Shown here: in pieces, positions 34,763-44,387 of the stretch
How positions within the stretch are numbered: position 1 is the first letter of the stretch
Layout of the letters: each line of letters begins with the position of its first letter
DNA from: Rhizobium sp. BK313
Lineage (GTDB): Bacteria; Pseudomonadota; Alphaproteobacteria; Rhizobiales; Rhizobiaceae
Direction: 5' to 3'
DNA: 64,000 bases
Assembly (NCBI RefSeq): GCF_014193655.1
Contig: NZ_JACHZQ010000011.1
Coordinates: 1-64,000 of the forward strand
Translations under genes and position numbers: made by a program
The notes under the pieces: model-generated
What the model was told of the DNA's origin: nothing
The model's input: only the letters and a program-made list of their open reading frames with translations
Database searches by the model: none

Positions 34763-35689
34763 ATGGATCGCATCGAGGCCATGAAGGTGTTCGTCACGAC
34801 ATTGGACGAAGGAAGCCTGGCGGCGGCCGGCCGCAAGCTCGGGCGTTCCGCTGCCGCGATCACCCGCGCCATCACAGCGTTGGAACACCATGTCGGTGTC
34901 CAGCTCCTGCACCGGACCACCCGGACAATTCGGCTGAGTGAAGCCGGCGAGCGCTATGCCGCCGCCTGCCGGCGCGTATTGTTGGATATGGAGGAGGCGG
35001 ATCTTTTGGCTGCGGGCGAAACCAAAGCGCCGCGCGGCTTGCTGACGATAACCGCGCCGCTTATCGCCGGCGTGGCGATCGTACAGCCGATCCTCGACGC
35101 GTTTCTAGACCGCAATCCCGAGGTCAAGGCGAAGCTATTGCTGCTCGATCGCCCGGTCAGTCTGGTGGATGAAGGTATCGACGTCGGCCTACGGATCGCG
35201 CATCTCGCCGACTCCAGTATGGTGGCAATCAGGATCGGCGAAGTGCGACGCGTGATCTGCGCGGCCCCATCCTACCTCGATGCCCATCCCCCGATCACGG
35301 AGCCCGCCGATCTCGCCAATCATCAATGCGTGGCGCTCGCCCAATTCGGCGAAACGAGCTGGAGCTTCCCCGCCACTTCACCGAATGGCGCCCAACGGCT
35401 CGTGCATATTTCACCACGGCTTATCGTCAATGGTATAGCCACAGTGATTGCCTCTACCGCCGAAGGCCATGGCGTCACCCGCGTTTTCTCCTATCATATT
35501 GCGGAGAAAGTCAGCCGTGGCGAATTGAAGATCATCCTGGCAAAAGACGAAGCCGCGCCGCTGCCGGTTCATGTTGTGGTGCCTGAGGGGCGCCTCTCCG
35601 TTCCCAAAGTGCGGGCCTTTGTCGACGATGCCGTTCCGCGGCTGCGAGCGGAATTCAGCCGCTTCGCCCGGTTGTGCCAGGAAACCTGA
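34763..35689 (+). CDS. LysR family regulator, divergent from SDR/tautomerase
   Basis: A 308-residue LysR regulator with a GAGGAAGA ribosome site. The N-terminal helix-turn-helix region reads GSLAAAGRKLGRSAAAITRA, followed by LEHHVGVQLLHRTTR. The effector domain includes IDVGLRIAHLADSSMVAIR. It belongs to the subgroup of short, GntR-unrelated LysR proteins often found next to SDR and glutathione transferase genes. It is a paralogue of the tail-to-tail neighbour at 35714 and is divergent from the SDR/tautomerase pair, its probable target. Confidence 0.9.
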   Translation: MDRIEAMKVFVTTLDEGSLAAAGRKLGRSAAAITRAITALEHHVGVQLLHRTTRTIRLSEAGERYAAACRRVLLDMEEADLLAAGETKAPRGLLTITAPLIAGVAIVQPILDAFLDRNPEVKAKLLLLDRPVSLVDEGIDVGLRIAHLADSSMVAIRIGEVRRVICAAPSYLDAHPPITEPADLANHQCVALAQFGETSWSFPATSPNGAQRLVHISPRLIVNGIATVIASTAEGHGVTRVFSYHIAEKVSRGELKIILAKDEAAPLPVHVVVPEGRLSVPKVRAFVDDAVPRLRAEFSRFARLCQET

Positions 35690-35713
35690 AGCGGCCCGAG
35701 GAATGGCCAGCCG

Positions 35714-36610
35714 CTAACGGATTGTCGGCCCCGTCCGCAGTTGCTCCACCGCGAAATCGACAAAGGCGCGCGTCTTTGCGGAGACATGCCGGCCTTCGGC
35801 ATGCACGACGTGGATGGGCAACGGTTCCTCCTCGAATTCCTCCAGAATGATGCGCAATCGGCCGTCGGCGATCGGCTTTGCAACCTGATAGGAGAGCGTG
35901 CGTGCCAGACCCCAGCCGCTCAATGCCGCCGAGATCGAGGCCTCGACGGTGTTGCAGAACAGACGCGGATGGAGGGCGGGGGACGATTTGGCTTCAGGGC
36001 CGAAACGCCACTCGAGCGGCGCCGATGATCCCGTGTTCGCAACGATCGTATGGCTAGCGAGATCGACCGGCGTCTGCGGCACGCCATGGCGCTCGAAATA
36101 GGACGGCGCACCGCAGACGACGCGACGCACAGTGCCGACCCTGGTGGCGTTGTAACTGGAATCCGGCAGGTGGCCGATACGGACGCCGACATCGATCCCC
36201 TCCTCCACTAGATTGACGATGCGATCGAACAGCAGCACGCGACCGGTGACCGCCGGATGCAGCGCCAGGAACTTGGTGACGATGGGCATGACGTAATATT
36301 GTCCGAAGAGCACCGGCGCGGTGACGGTCAATACGCCGGACGGCGTCGCGTAGGAGCCGCCGGCGGAGGCCTCGGCCTCATCGATATCGCTGAGAACGCG
36401 GCGGCAATCCTCGACATAGTGGTGGCCCTGTGCCGTCAGCTTCACCGAACGCGTCGAACGCAGAAACAAACGCGCACCGGTGACCTCCTCCAGAAAGGCC
36501 ACCGCGCGGGTGACGGCCGGCGGGCTCATGTGCAACTGCCGCGCCGCATCGGCGAAACTGCCGGTATCGGCCACTTTCACCAGCACCTTCATGCATTGCA
36601 GCTTGTCCAA
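35714..36610 (-). CDS. LysR family regulator, divergent from glutathione transferase
   Basis: A 298-residue LysR regulator starting at TTG (36610). That start is supported by AGGAGA upstream and by alignment of its first residues ([10 protein letters not shown]) with the paralogue at 34763 (MDRIEAMKVF). The helix-turn-helix is [20 protein letters not shown], and the effector domain has [17 protein letters not shown]. It converges on its paralogue with 24 bases between stops and is divergent from the glutathione transferase and reductase genes, which it probably controls. Confidence 0.9.
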   Translation of the reverse strand: MDKLQCMKVLVKVADTGSFADAARQLHMSPPAVTRAVAFLEEVTGARLFLRSTRSVKLTAQGHHYVEDCRRVLSDIDEAEASAGGSYATPSGVLTVTAPVLFGQYYVMPIVTKFLALHPAVTGRVLLFDRIVNLVEEGIDVGVRIGHLPDSSYNATRVGTVRRVVCGAPSYFERHGVPQTPVDLASHTIVANTGSSAPLEWRFGPEAKSSPALHPRLFCNTVEASISAALSGWGLARTLSYQVAKPIADGRLRIILEEFEEEPLPIHVVHAEGRHVSAKTRAFVDFAVEQLRTGPTIR

Positions 36611-36738
36611 CCGATTCTCCTGTCACACTCAGGATTATTCCATTTAACGAAACAGTTTCTTGTTCACTATCGTACTTCTGTTTTCTGGAGAAACAATCAT
36701 TTTTAAGACGAACAACTATCAACCCGGAGACCAAAATC

Positions 36739-37356
36739 ATGAAGCTCTACATCCATCCAATGTCCGGCCATTCCCACCGCGCCCACCTATTCGTGTCGCT
36801 GATTGGCGTCGACGCCGATATCGTCGAAGTCGACCTCACGCAGGCTGAGCACAAAACGCCGGCGTTCCTCGCGCTCAATCCTTTCGGGCAGGTTCCGGTG
36901 CTGGACGACAATGGCACTGTCATTGCCGACTCCACGGCAATCCTGGTTTATCTCGCCAAGAAATACGCGGAAAACAGCTGGTTGCCGGAAGATGCTGTGG
37001 GAGCCGCTGCCGTGCAGCGCTGGCTTTCGGTCGCGTCCGGCGAAATCGCCTACGGTCCCTGCGCCGCACGTCTCGTTACGGTCTTCGGCGCCAAGTTCAA
37101 TGCGGATGAGGTGATCGCTCGCGCCCATGTCATCTTGAAGCTGATCGACAATGAACTCGCGACGCGCCAATGGATTGCCGCCGATCATCCGACGATCGCC
37201 GATGTGGCGCTTTACAGCTATATCGCCCGCGCGCCGGAAGGCAATGTCGACCGTTTCCGATATCATAATGTCAGCGCCTGGCTTGCTCGCGTCGAATCTC
37301 TTCCAGGCTTTTACGCCTTCCAGAAAACGCCGATCGGCATCGCCGACGTGGCCTGA
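36739..37356 (+). CDS. Glutathione S-transferase family protein
   Basis: A 205-residue glutathione transferase. The N-terminal thioredoxin-like domain has [20 protein letters not shown] and the glutathione-site segment [20 protein letters not shown]. The helical C-terminal domain includes [14 protein letters not shown], the usual N-capping Asp motif. A Ser-rich stretch (SGHSHRAH) sits where the catalytic Ser/Cys/Tyr of the family lies. It is first in a two-gene plus-strand unit with the three-domain reductase 50 bases downstream, and divergent from lysR. Confidence 0.88.
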   Translation: MKLYIHPMSGHSHRAHLFVSLIGVDADIVEVDLTQAEHKTPAFLALNPFGQVPVLDDNGTVIADSTAILVYLAKKYAENSWLPEDAVGAAAVQRWLSVASGEIAYGPCAARLVTVFGAKFNADEVIARAHVILKLIDNELATRQWIAADHPTIADVALYSYIARAPEGNVDRFRYHNVSAWLARVESLPGFYAFQKTPIGIADVA

Positions 37357-37406
37357 CACCCCTCCCAGAAGCATCACCGCTCCCCCTTCTTTCGAAAGGC
37401 TAGGTC

Positions 37407-39482
37407 ATGTTGACCATGAACAGAACCGAAAATGCCGCTCCCTGGCATGCCGGGGAAATAACCCTGCAGAAAAAGGCCGGGGTGGCGGAGCGGATGAGCG
37501 AAATCGGCCAGCGCGTGCTGCGCGATCATTTGATCGATCAGCACCGCGACTTCTACCCGCAGCTTCCCTTTATCGTGCTTGGCACCGTCGATACCAGAGG
37601 CGATGTCTGGGCAACGCTGCGCGCCGCCCATCCGGGCTTTCTGCATAGCCCTGACATCCATACGCTGAGTGTCAATCTTGGCCGCGATCCGGCCGATCCC
37701 GCCGACGCGGGCATGAACGATGGCGACGCCATCGGCATGCTCGGCATCGAGCTCCATACCCGCCGCCGCAACCGTCTGAACGGTATGATCCACCGGCAAC
37801 GGAATGACGGTTTCGATGTTACGATCGGCCAGTCCTACGGCAATTGTCCGCAATATATCCAGTTGCGGGATTTCGAATTCGTCCGTGATCCGTCCGAACG
37901 GACGGATCAGCCGGCGCTGCATCTCGCTGAACTCGACGGCAGGGCAAAGGACATGATCAAGAACGCCGATACCTTCTTCGTCGCCTCCTATGTCGACCGC
38001 GAGAATGGGCAGAGGCAGGTCGACGTGTCGCATCGCGGCGGCAAGGCCGGCTTCGTGCGCATCGGCAGCGACGGCGTGCTGACCGTTCCGGATTTCGCGG
38101 GCAATCTCTTCTTCAACACGCTCGGCAATTTCCTCGTCAATCCGAAGGCCGGACTGGTCTTTGCCGATTTCGACAGCGGCGAATTGCTGCAGCTCACCGG
38201 CGAGGCGGAGGTTATTTTGGAGTCGCCGGAGCTATCAGCCTTTCAGGGCGCCGAGCGGCTGTGGCGCTTCACCCCGCGTCAGATCGTCCGCCGTCCGGGC
38301 GCGTTGCCGTTGCGCTGGAAGTTCCGCGAACGCGGCTGGTCGCCCAATTCGCTCATGACCGGCAGCTGGGACGACGCCGCGAGTCGGTTGAAGGCAGCGG
38401 AACTGCCGACGGCTTGGCGGCCGTTCCGTGTCGCCAAGATCGTCGACGAGAGCGCTGTCATCCGCTCGTTTCATTTGGAGCCCGCCGACGGCAATGGGCT
38501 GATCCCGCATTTGCCCGGCCAGCATCTACCGATCCGACTAACGCCAAAGGGCGCAGACAAACCGGTCTTCCGCACCTTTACGCTTTCGACGGCGCCATCG
38601 GATGGTCTCTACCGCATCAGCGTCAAGCGCGAAGGTCTGGTGTCTCGGCACCTGCACGACACCATCCGCGAAGGCGACATTATCGAAGCCCGGGCGCCAG
38701 CCGGTCTCTTCACCATCGATGCCACGGAGAAACGACCGGCCGTGTTGCTCGCAGCCGGCATTGGCATTACGCCGCTCATCGCCATGCTGCGCCACATTGT
38801 CTATGAAGGATTTCGAAAGAGATATATCCGTCCGACGTGGCTGTTCTATTCCGCACACAGCAAGGCCGACCGGGCCTTCGATCGCGAGATCGAGGACCTC
38901 GTTGCTGCAGCACAAGGCATGATCCGTCTTGTCCGCGTCCTCAGCAATTCGGTGGGTTCAACAGCCGGCGAAGACTATGAGAGGATCGGGCGTATCGACA
39001 TGCCGCTCCTGACCTCGGTCCTGCCCTTCAATGACTACGACTTCTATCTCTGCGGACCACCGACGTTTATGCAGTCAATCTATGACGGCCTCACAGGCCT
39101 CAACGTCGCCGACGCCCGAATCCACGCCGAGGCCTTCGGCCCCGCCTCTTTGGTCCGGAAATCCGACGCATCGAAAGCGCTTCTCCTCGACACCCCAGCG
39201 CAGACTTCCGTACCGGTGCAGTTCATGCGCTCGGCCAAGGAAGCCCGCTGGGAGCCCGGCTCCGGCACCTTGCTGGAACTTGCCGAAGCACGCGGTCTGT
39301 CGCCGCAATTCAGTTGCCGTCTCGGCAATTGCGGCAGTTGCCGGACAAAGATCATCGCCGGCAGGGTCGCCTATACCAGAACGCCGACCGCGCCTGTCGG
39401 CGAGGACGAAGCACTGATCTGCTGCTCCGTGCCGGCAGCGACCGAGGGCGACGAGGGCCAACCACTACAACTGGATTTGTAG
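37407..39482 (+). CDS. Three-domain reductase: PNPOx-like, ferredoxin-reductase and 2Fe-2S
   Basis: A 691-residue fusion. Residues about 45-300 resemble a pyridoxamine-phosphate-oxidase-like flavin-binding split barrel (PQLPFIVLGTVDTRGDVWAT; FVASYVDRENG; FFNTLGNFLVNPKAGLVFAD). Residues about 345-590 form a ferredoxin-NADP reductase module: FRTFTLSTAP for FAD, LLAAGIGITPLIAML for nucleotide, and DYDFYLCGPPTFM. The C-terminal plant-type ferredoxin has Cys637, Cys642, Cys645 and Cys672/673 (CRLGNCGSC, then ICC). Electrons could pass NAD(P)H-FAD-2Fe-2S to the N-terminal flavin. It follows the glutathione transferase. Substrate unknown; detoxification is a guess. Confidence 0.85.
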   Translation: MLTMNRTENAAPWHAGEITLQKKAGVAERMSEIGQRVLRDHLIDQHRDFYPQLPFIVLGTVDTRGDVWATLRAAHPGFLHSPDIHTLSVNLGRDPADPADAGMNDGDAIGMLGIELHTRRRNRLNGMIHRQRNDGFDVTIGQSYGNCPQYIQLRDFEFVRDPSERTDQPALHLAELDGRAKDMIKNADTFFVASYVDRENGQRQVDVSHRGGKAGFVRIGSDGVLTVPDFAGNLFFNTLGNFLVNPKAGLVFADFDSGELLQLTGEAEVILESPELSAFQGAERLWRFTPRQIVRRPGALPLRWKFRERGWSPNSLMTGSWDDAASRLKAAELPTAWRPFRVAKIVDESAVIRSFHLEPADGNGLIPHLPGQHLPIRLTPKGADKPVFRTFTLSTAPSDGLYRISVKREGLVSRHLHDTIREGDIIEARAPAGLFTIDATEKRPAVLLAAGIGITPLIAMLRHIVYEGFRKRYIRPTWLFYSAHSKADRAFDREIEDLVAAAQGMIRLVRVLSNSVGSTAGEDYERIGRIDMPLLTSVLPFNDYDFYLCGPPTFMQSIYDGLTGLNVADARIHAEAFGPASLVRKSDASKALLLDTPAQTSVPVQFMRSAKEARWEPGSGTLLELAEARGLSPQFSCRLGNCGSCRTKIIAGRVAYTRTPTAPVGEDEALICCSVPAATEGDEGQPLQLDL

Positions 39483-39523
39483 TTGCGCTGACGTCTGCTT
39501 GCGCAGGCTTGTCTGACGAGCCA

Positions 39524-39862
39524 TTAACTCGCAACGGCTTCGGCGGCATCCATGACGCGGGCCGAATAGACCAGAGCGGCACCGGCATTGACGGAGATGG
39601 CGACGCCCAGGGCCTCGGCGATCTCTTCCTTGGTGGCGCCAAGCTTCTTTGCTTCGGTAGTGTGGACGACAATACAACCGTCGCAACGCAGGGTGACGGC
39701 GACGGCAAGGGCGATCAGCTCGCGCTGCTTGGCATCGAGATAGTTGGTGGACTTGCCGGCGGCCGACAGCGTCTGGTAACCCTTGATTGTTTCCGGCGCC
39801 ACCTTGGCGATCTCGCCGATGCGACCGAACAGCTGCGAGCGATATTCCTTCCAATTCAACAT
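39524..39862 (-). CDS. Carboxymuconolactone decarboxylase/AhpD-like protein
   Basis: A 112-residue protein with an AAGGAG site. It carries the AhpD-type active-site pattern CDGCIVVHTTEA (Cys-x-x-Cys followed by His), within the all-helical carboxymuconolactone decarboxylase fold. A CxxC suggests peroxidase-related disulfide chemistry rather than true decarboxylase activity. It converges with the three-domain reductase (41 bases between stops) and is divergent from an AraC regulator 59 bases away, its probable controller. Confidence 0.88.
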   Translation of the reverse strand: MLNWKEYRSQLFGRIGEIAKVAPETIKGYQTLSAAGKSTNYLDAKQRELIALAVAVTLRCDGCIVVHTTEAKKLGATKEEIAEALGVAISVNAGAALVYSARVMDAAEAVAS

Positions 39863-39921
39863 GACGATCTCCTTTTGCGATCTCAGCAGCGGCGTGATTG
39901 CCTCGGCTGTTGGAAAGGACT

Positions 39922-40914
39922 ATGCCTTCAATAATCGATACGTTGAATGTTCCAAACGCTCATCTCATAGCGCAATCGTCTCATCTCATGGACACACTGA
40001 GCCGCCTTGTCGAACTCTCCCGTTTGCAGCCGACACTCGATATTCGCTGCCGGCTCGAGGGCGTATTTCATATTGATCACGAGCCGGCGCAGGAAGGTGT
40101 GCTCCCCTTTCATCTCGTCCTCGACGGAAGCTGCACCATTCAGTTGCGCTCCGGGCGACAGATCGTGTTGAAAGCCGGCGATTTCCTACTGCTTCCGCGC
40201 GGCAGCGCACATATCCTCAAAAATCTTGGCGACGCCGACGAGCCAGCTGCGCCGCTCATACTATCCTATGACGGCATGCTGCCGCTGCGGCAAAACGGCG
40301 GGGCGGTCGATGTCGACCTGCTCTGCGGCCACTTCAAATGCGCACCGGAATCGTCTGCCTTACTCCTCGACTCCCTGCCGGATCCGTTCCACGCATCGCT
40401 GGCAAGCGTCCAAAGTGGCGATATGCTGAAGAGTTTCGTCCACCTGCTGCGTCAGGAAACGATGCTCGGGCTACCAGGGGCCTTGGTGATCGTCACAGGC
40501 ATGTGCCTTGCTTTGCTCATCCTGGCGCTGCGGACACGCAACACCGCGCCCGACCGAACACCGGGTCTTCTTGCGCTGCTCGCCGATCCCCGCTTGAGCA
40601 AATCCATAAGAGCCGTGATGACAGCGCCCGGAAACCGCTGGACGATCGAGGGGCTGGCCAACCTCTCGGCAATGTCGCGCGCGACCTACGCACGACAATT
40701 CACGGCCTGTGCCGGAATGACGATCGGCGATTTCCTGACTTCCCTGAGGATGTCGGTTGCAAGCGATCTGCTGCGCGGCACGACGCGCAGCATCGCCGAT
40801 ATAGCCGCTGAAATCGGTTATGAATCGGAAGCCGCCTTCGGCAAGACATTCAAAGCCAAAAACGGCCTCACGCCCGCCAAGTTCCGGCAGCGCTCTTCCG
40901 CTAGAAATTTCTGA
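39922..40914 (+). CDS. AraC family regulator with cupin domain
   Basis: A 330-residue regulator. ATG at 39922 is chosen for its GGAAAGG site; an in-frame earlier codon is weaker. The N-terminal half is a cupin sensor (LDGSCTIQLRSGRQIVLKAG then DFLLLPRGSAHIL). The C-terminal AraC domain has WTIEGLANLSAMSRATYARQ and IADIAAEIGYESEAAFGKTF with the end KFRQR. This cupin-6-type group often lies next to AhpD-like or oxidoreductase genes, as here where it is divergent from the CMD gene. Confidence 0.9.
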   Translation: MPSIIDTLNVPNAHLIAQSSHLMDTLSRLVELSRLQPTLDIRCRLEGVFHIDHEPAQEGVLPFHLVLDGSCTIQLRSGRQIVLKAGDFLLLPRGSAHILKNLGDADEPAAPLILSYDGMLPLRQNGGAVDVDLLCGHFKCAPESSALLLDSLPDPFHASLASVQSGDMLKSFVHLLRQETMLGLPGALVIVTGMCLALLILALRTRNTAPDRTPGLLALLADPRLSKSIRAVMTAPGNRWTIEGLANLSAMSRATYARQFTACAGMTIGDFLTSLRMSVASDLLRGTTRSIADIAAEIGYESEAAFGKTFKAKNGLTPAKFRQRSSARNF

Positions 40915-41147
40915 AAAATCGTCAAAATTGTCCTCGCGATGGTTATTTTCTTGCGGAATCGCAGTAATATTCATACAGAAACTGCCCTTATGAACGCTTT
41001 TGAGGTCAAAAATGTCCGGAAGCGATCATCAGCCTTGATGTCACTTCCTGTCCCCATTTTCAGGCGCCTTACGGCAGTTTGCGCGTCACGACAGGCCATT
41101 GCGGCGGGTTCAAAGGGCGCTGCCGCGCCCATCCAAGGAGAGAGAAA

Positions 41148-42254
41148 ATGAGTCTGAAGACATTGACGGCCGCGACGTTCGTCGCCTCGCTGGCCTTCGC
41201 GCCACTCGCGCATGCGGATATCGTAATTGGTCTGATCGCGCCTCTAACCGGCCCCGTCGCCGCTTATGGTGACCAGGTCAAGAACGGCGCACAGACCGCC
41301 ATCGACGAGATCAACAAGAGCGGTGGCGTTCTCGGCCAGAAACTGGTCCTGAAGCTGGGGGACGATGCCGGCGATCCGAAGCAGGGCGTTTCCGTCGCCA
41401 ACGATTTCGTTGGCCAGAGCATTCGTTTCGTCGTCGGTCCGGTAACCTCGGGCGTCGCTATTCCGGTTTCGGATGCGCTCGCCGAAAACGGCATCCTGAT
41501 GGTAACGCCGACCGCGACTGCGCCGGATCTCACCAAACGCGGCCTGACCAATATCCTGCGTACCTGCGGCCGTGACGATCAGCAGGCCGACGTTGCGGCG
41601 CAATATGTGCTGAAGAACTTCAAGGACAAGAAGATCGCCATTCTCAACGACAAGGCGGCCTACGGCAAAGGTCTGGCGAACGCGTTCAAGGCGACGCTCA
41701 ATGCCGGCGGCGTCACTGAAGTGCTCGACGATTCCCTGACCCCTGGCGAAAAGGATTACAGCGCACTGACGGCGAAGCTCAAGGCTGCCGGCGTCGATGT
41801 CGTCTATTTCGGCGGCTATCATCCGGAAGGCGGTCTTCTTGCCCGTCAGTTGCACGACATCTCCGTCAAGGCGCAGCTCATCGGCGGCGACGGCCTGTCG
41901 AACACCGAATATTGGGCAATCGGCAATGAAGCCGCCGCGGGCACGATCTTCACAAACGCTTCCGATGCGCTGAAGAACCCGGATTCGCAGAGCGCCGCCA
42001 AGGCGCTGCAGGAGCGCAACATCCCGGCGGAAGCCTTCACGCTGAACGCCTACGCTGCCGTGCAGGTATTGAAGGCCGGCATCGAAAAGGTCGGCAGCGC
42101 CGACGACGCCGAAGCCGTCGCAACCGCACTGAAGAGCGGCGAACCGATCCAAACCGCTATCGGCAAGGTCACCTATGGCGAAACCGGCGACCTCACCTCG
42201 CAGAGCTTCTCACTCTACAAGTGGGATGCCGGCAAGATCGTCCCGGCCGAATAA
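41148..42254 (+). CDS. LivK-type ABC binding protein for branched-chain amino acids or amides
   Basis: A 368-residue periplasmic binding protein. ATG at 41148 follows AAGGAGAGAG. Signal peptide residues 1-22 end at AHA. The mature fold starts [19 protein letters not shown] and includes [20 protein letters not shown], the LivJ/LivK/AmiC pattern. No permease or ATPase is adjacent, so it probably feeds a Liv system encoded elsewhere, several of which are usual in rhizobia. It has its own strong terminator. Confidence 0.92.
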   Translation: MSLKTLTAATFVASLAFAPLAHADIVIGLIAPLTGPVAAYGDQVKNGAQTAIDEINKSGGVLGQKLVLKLGDDAGDPKQGVSVANDFVGQSIRFVVGPVTSGVAIPVSDALAENGILMVTPTATAPDLTKRGLTNILRTCGRDDQQADVAAQYVLKNFKDKKIAILNDKAAYGKGLANAFKATLNAGGVTEVLDDSLTPGEKDYSALTAKLKAAGVDVVYFGGYHPEGGLLARQLHDISVKAQLIGGDGLSNTEYWAIGNEAAAGTIFTNASDALKNPDSQSAAKALQERNIPAEAFTLNAYAAVQVLKAGIEKVGSADDAEAVATALKSGEPIQTAIGKVTYGETGDLTSQSFSLYKWDAGKIVPAE

Positions 42255-42281
42255 GCCGCTTGATCCAAGTCTTTAAATTTC

Positions 42282-42309
42282 GCCGGGCCATTCGTGGCCC
42301 GGCATTTTT
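42282..42309 (+). terminator. Rho-independent terminator after the LivK-type gene
   Basis: GCCGGGCCA-TTCG-TGGCCCGGC, a perfect 9-base stem with a UUCG tetraloop, followed by ATTTTTA. It lies 28 bases after the stop and between convergent genes. Confidence 0.85.
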
Positions 42310-42343
42310 ATATTTGCCTGATCGTCGGCCCCGCCATGCCCCT

Positions 42344-43168
42344 TCAACAAACGGTGCGGAAGCGTTCGACACAGGTGGACAGGACCTCCTCGCCCGGCCT
42401 TTTCCACCAATTCGCTTCCGAGAAGATTTCCACTTCCTGCGGACCGAAAAAGCCGGCCTTCTCGATAGCAGCGCGAATACGCTTCAGGTCGATGACGCCG
42501 TCTCCCATCATGCCGCGATCAAGCAGCAGATCCTTGGTCGGTACCAGCCAATCGCAGATGTGGTGTGCCAGGATCTGGCCGTTGGCGCCGGCCCGCGCGA
42601 TCTGATCATAAAGCTTCGGATCCCACCAGACATGGTAGACATCGACGGCGACGCCGACACCCTCGCCAAGAAGGTCACAGATATCGAGCGCCTGTTCCAG
42701 CGTGTTTACGCAGGCACGGTCGGCGGCATACATCGGGTGTAACGGCTCGATCGCCAGCGGAATGCCAGCACTGCGCGCATGCGGCAGGATCGCCGCAATG
42801 CCGTCCGACACCATTTCGCGAGCGTGAGCGATATCCTTCGAACTCTTGGGCAGGCCGCCAACAACGAGCACGAGGCAATCAGCATTCAGCGCCGCCGCTT
42901 CATCGATCGCCCGCCTGTTGTCATCGATCGCTGCTTTCAGGCCCTCGGGGTCGGCCGCCGGGAACATGCCGCCACGGCAAAGGCCGGTGACCTTCAGCCT
43001 GTTATCGGCAACGATCCTTGCTGCTTCCGCCAAGCCGATCGCGTGTACCTGGTCGCGCCAGGGAGCGATCGCGACAATATCCTGCTTCAGGCAGGCTTCG
43101 ACCGCCTGGCGCATGTCATATTGCTGGCGCACGGTCGCAAGATTGATGGAAAGGCCTGATATAGCCAT
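42344..43168 (-). CDS. Sugar phosphate isomerase/epimerase family protein
   Basis: A 274-residue xylose-isomerase-like TIM-barrel protein with a GGGAGGAT ribosome site. Metal-site residues appear in order: GIPLAIEPLHPMYAAD (Glu), VDVYHVWWDPKL (Asp, His), HHICDWLVPTKDLL, and EVEIFSEANWW (Glu). Last gene of a three-gene operon after the DUF993 and dehydrogenase genes, and convergent with the LivK-type gene. In such operons it would isomerise or epimerise a keto-sugar intermediate; the substrate is unknown. Confidence 0.82.
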   Translation of the reverse strand: MAISGLSINLATVRQQYDMRQAVEACLKQDIVAIAPWRDQVHAIGLAEAARIVADNRLKVTGLCRGGMFPAADPEGLKAAIDDNRRAIDEAAALNADCLVLVVGGLPKSSKDIAHAREMVSDGIAAILPHARSAGIPLAIEPLHPMYAADRACVNTLEQALDICDLLGEGVGVAVDVYHVWWDPKLYDQIARAGANGQILAHHICDWLVPTKDLLLDRGMMGDGVIDLKRIRAAIEKAGFFGPQEVEIFSEANWWKRPGEEVLSTCVERFRTVC

Positions 43169-43198
43169 TCTGATGATCCTCCCAGATCCTGCTTTCGA

Positions 43199-44374
43199 TT
43201 AGGCGACACCGACCGTGGCAAGGATCGTCTTCATCCGCCGCACAGCGAGATCGGGGTCTCTCAGAACACGCGCCGCATCGGCGAGGCGAAACAGCTCCGA
43301 CAAGTGTACGATGGAGCGCGTGCTCTGCTGGCCGCCCAGCATCTGGAAGTGGTCCTGGAAGCCGTTGAGATAAGCGAGGAAGACCACACCGGTCTTGTAG
43401 AAGCGCGTCGGCGCCCTGAAGATATGCCGCGACAGCGGAACGGTCGGCGCCAGCATCTGGTGGAAGGCGTCGAGATCGTTCTCGGCAAGCTTCGAGAGAG
43501 CGGCGCTCGCCGCCGGCGCAATCGCGTCGAAGATGCCAAGCAGCGCATGCGAATATCCCTGTTTATCCCCCGCGATCAGTTCGGCATAATTGAAATCATC
43601 GCCGGTATACATTTTGACCGCTGGATCGAGACGACGGCGCATGACGATCTCTTTTTCCGCCGACAACAGCGAGATCTTGACGCCATCCACCTTGGCGGCG
43701 TTGTCGTTGATGATCGCGACCGCCGTATCCATCGCGTGCATATCGTCGGACGAACCCCAATAACCGGCCAGCGCCGGATCGAACATCGAGCCAAGCCAGT
43801 GGATGATTACCGGTTGTTGGACCTGCCCGAGGATGCGGTTATAAACAAGGACGTAGTCGTCCGGGCTTTTTGCGGCCGCGGCAAGCGCGCGGCTCGCCAT
43901 CAGGATGATGCGCCCGCCCTGGCCTTCGACGAAGGCGACCTGCTCCTCATAAGCGCGAATGACGTCATCGATGGTGACGTCGGGACCGGGTGCCAGATGA
44001 TCGGTGCCGGCGCCATAGGCGATCAACGAATCCGAGCGATTGCGGGCGGCCGATTGCGCGTGCGTGATCAGCTCCTTGGCGCCGGTCCAGTCGAGGCCCA
44101 TGCCGCGCTGTGCCGTGTCCATGGCTTCCGCCACGCCGAAACCGAGATCCCAGAGATATTCGCGAAAAGCAATCGTCCGTTCCCAATCGATGTTGCGGTC
44201 GAGCCAAGGATCGTTGTTGGCTAGCGGATCGACAACGACATGGGCAGCCGCATAGGCAACGCGGTTGAAACGATGGCCGCCCGCCGGGCGCTCCGGAGGA
44301 CTAAGCGGCGTATTAGCGACGGTGAATTCGGCGAGCTTGCCATCGGTCCCGGGCAAACGAAGGGTCTTCGTCAT
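43199..44374 (-). CDS. DUF993 family, dihydrodipicolinate-synthase-like aldolase
   Basis: A 391-residue protein of the DUF993 family, a relative of class I aldolases such as dihydrodipicolinate synthase. ATG at 44374 follows AGGAGG; the 60-residue upstream extension overlaps the previous gene and is not supported. The TIM-barrel is visible as strands around DSLIAYGAGTDHLAP, GRIILMASRALA, PVIIHWLGSMFDP and KVDGVKISLLSAEKE. The Lys in GVKIS is the likely Schiff-base residue by position. It is 14 bases after the dehydrogenase stop and 31 bases before the isomerase. The true substrate is not established to my knowledge. Confidence 0.8.
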   Translation of the reverse strand: MTKTLRLPGTDGKLAEFTVANTPLSPPERPAGGHRFNRVAYAAAHVVVDPLANNDPWLDRNIDWERTIAFREYLWDLGFGVAEAMDTAQRGMGLDWTGAKELITHAQSAARNRSDSLIAYGAGTDHLAPGPDVTIDDVIRAYEEQVAFVEGQGGRIILMASRALAAAAKSPDDYVLVYNRILGQVQQPVIIHWLGSMFDPALAGYWGSSDDMHAMDTAVAIINDNAAKVDGVKISLLSAEKEIVMRRRLDPAVKMYTGDDFNYAELIAGDKQGYSHALLGIFDAIAPAASAALSKLAENDLDAFHQMLAPTVPLSRHIFRAPTRFYKTGVVFLAYLNGFQDHFQMLGGQQSTRSIVHLSELFRLADAARVLRDPDLAVRRMKTILATVGVA

Positions 44375-44387
44375 TGTCTTAAACCTC

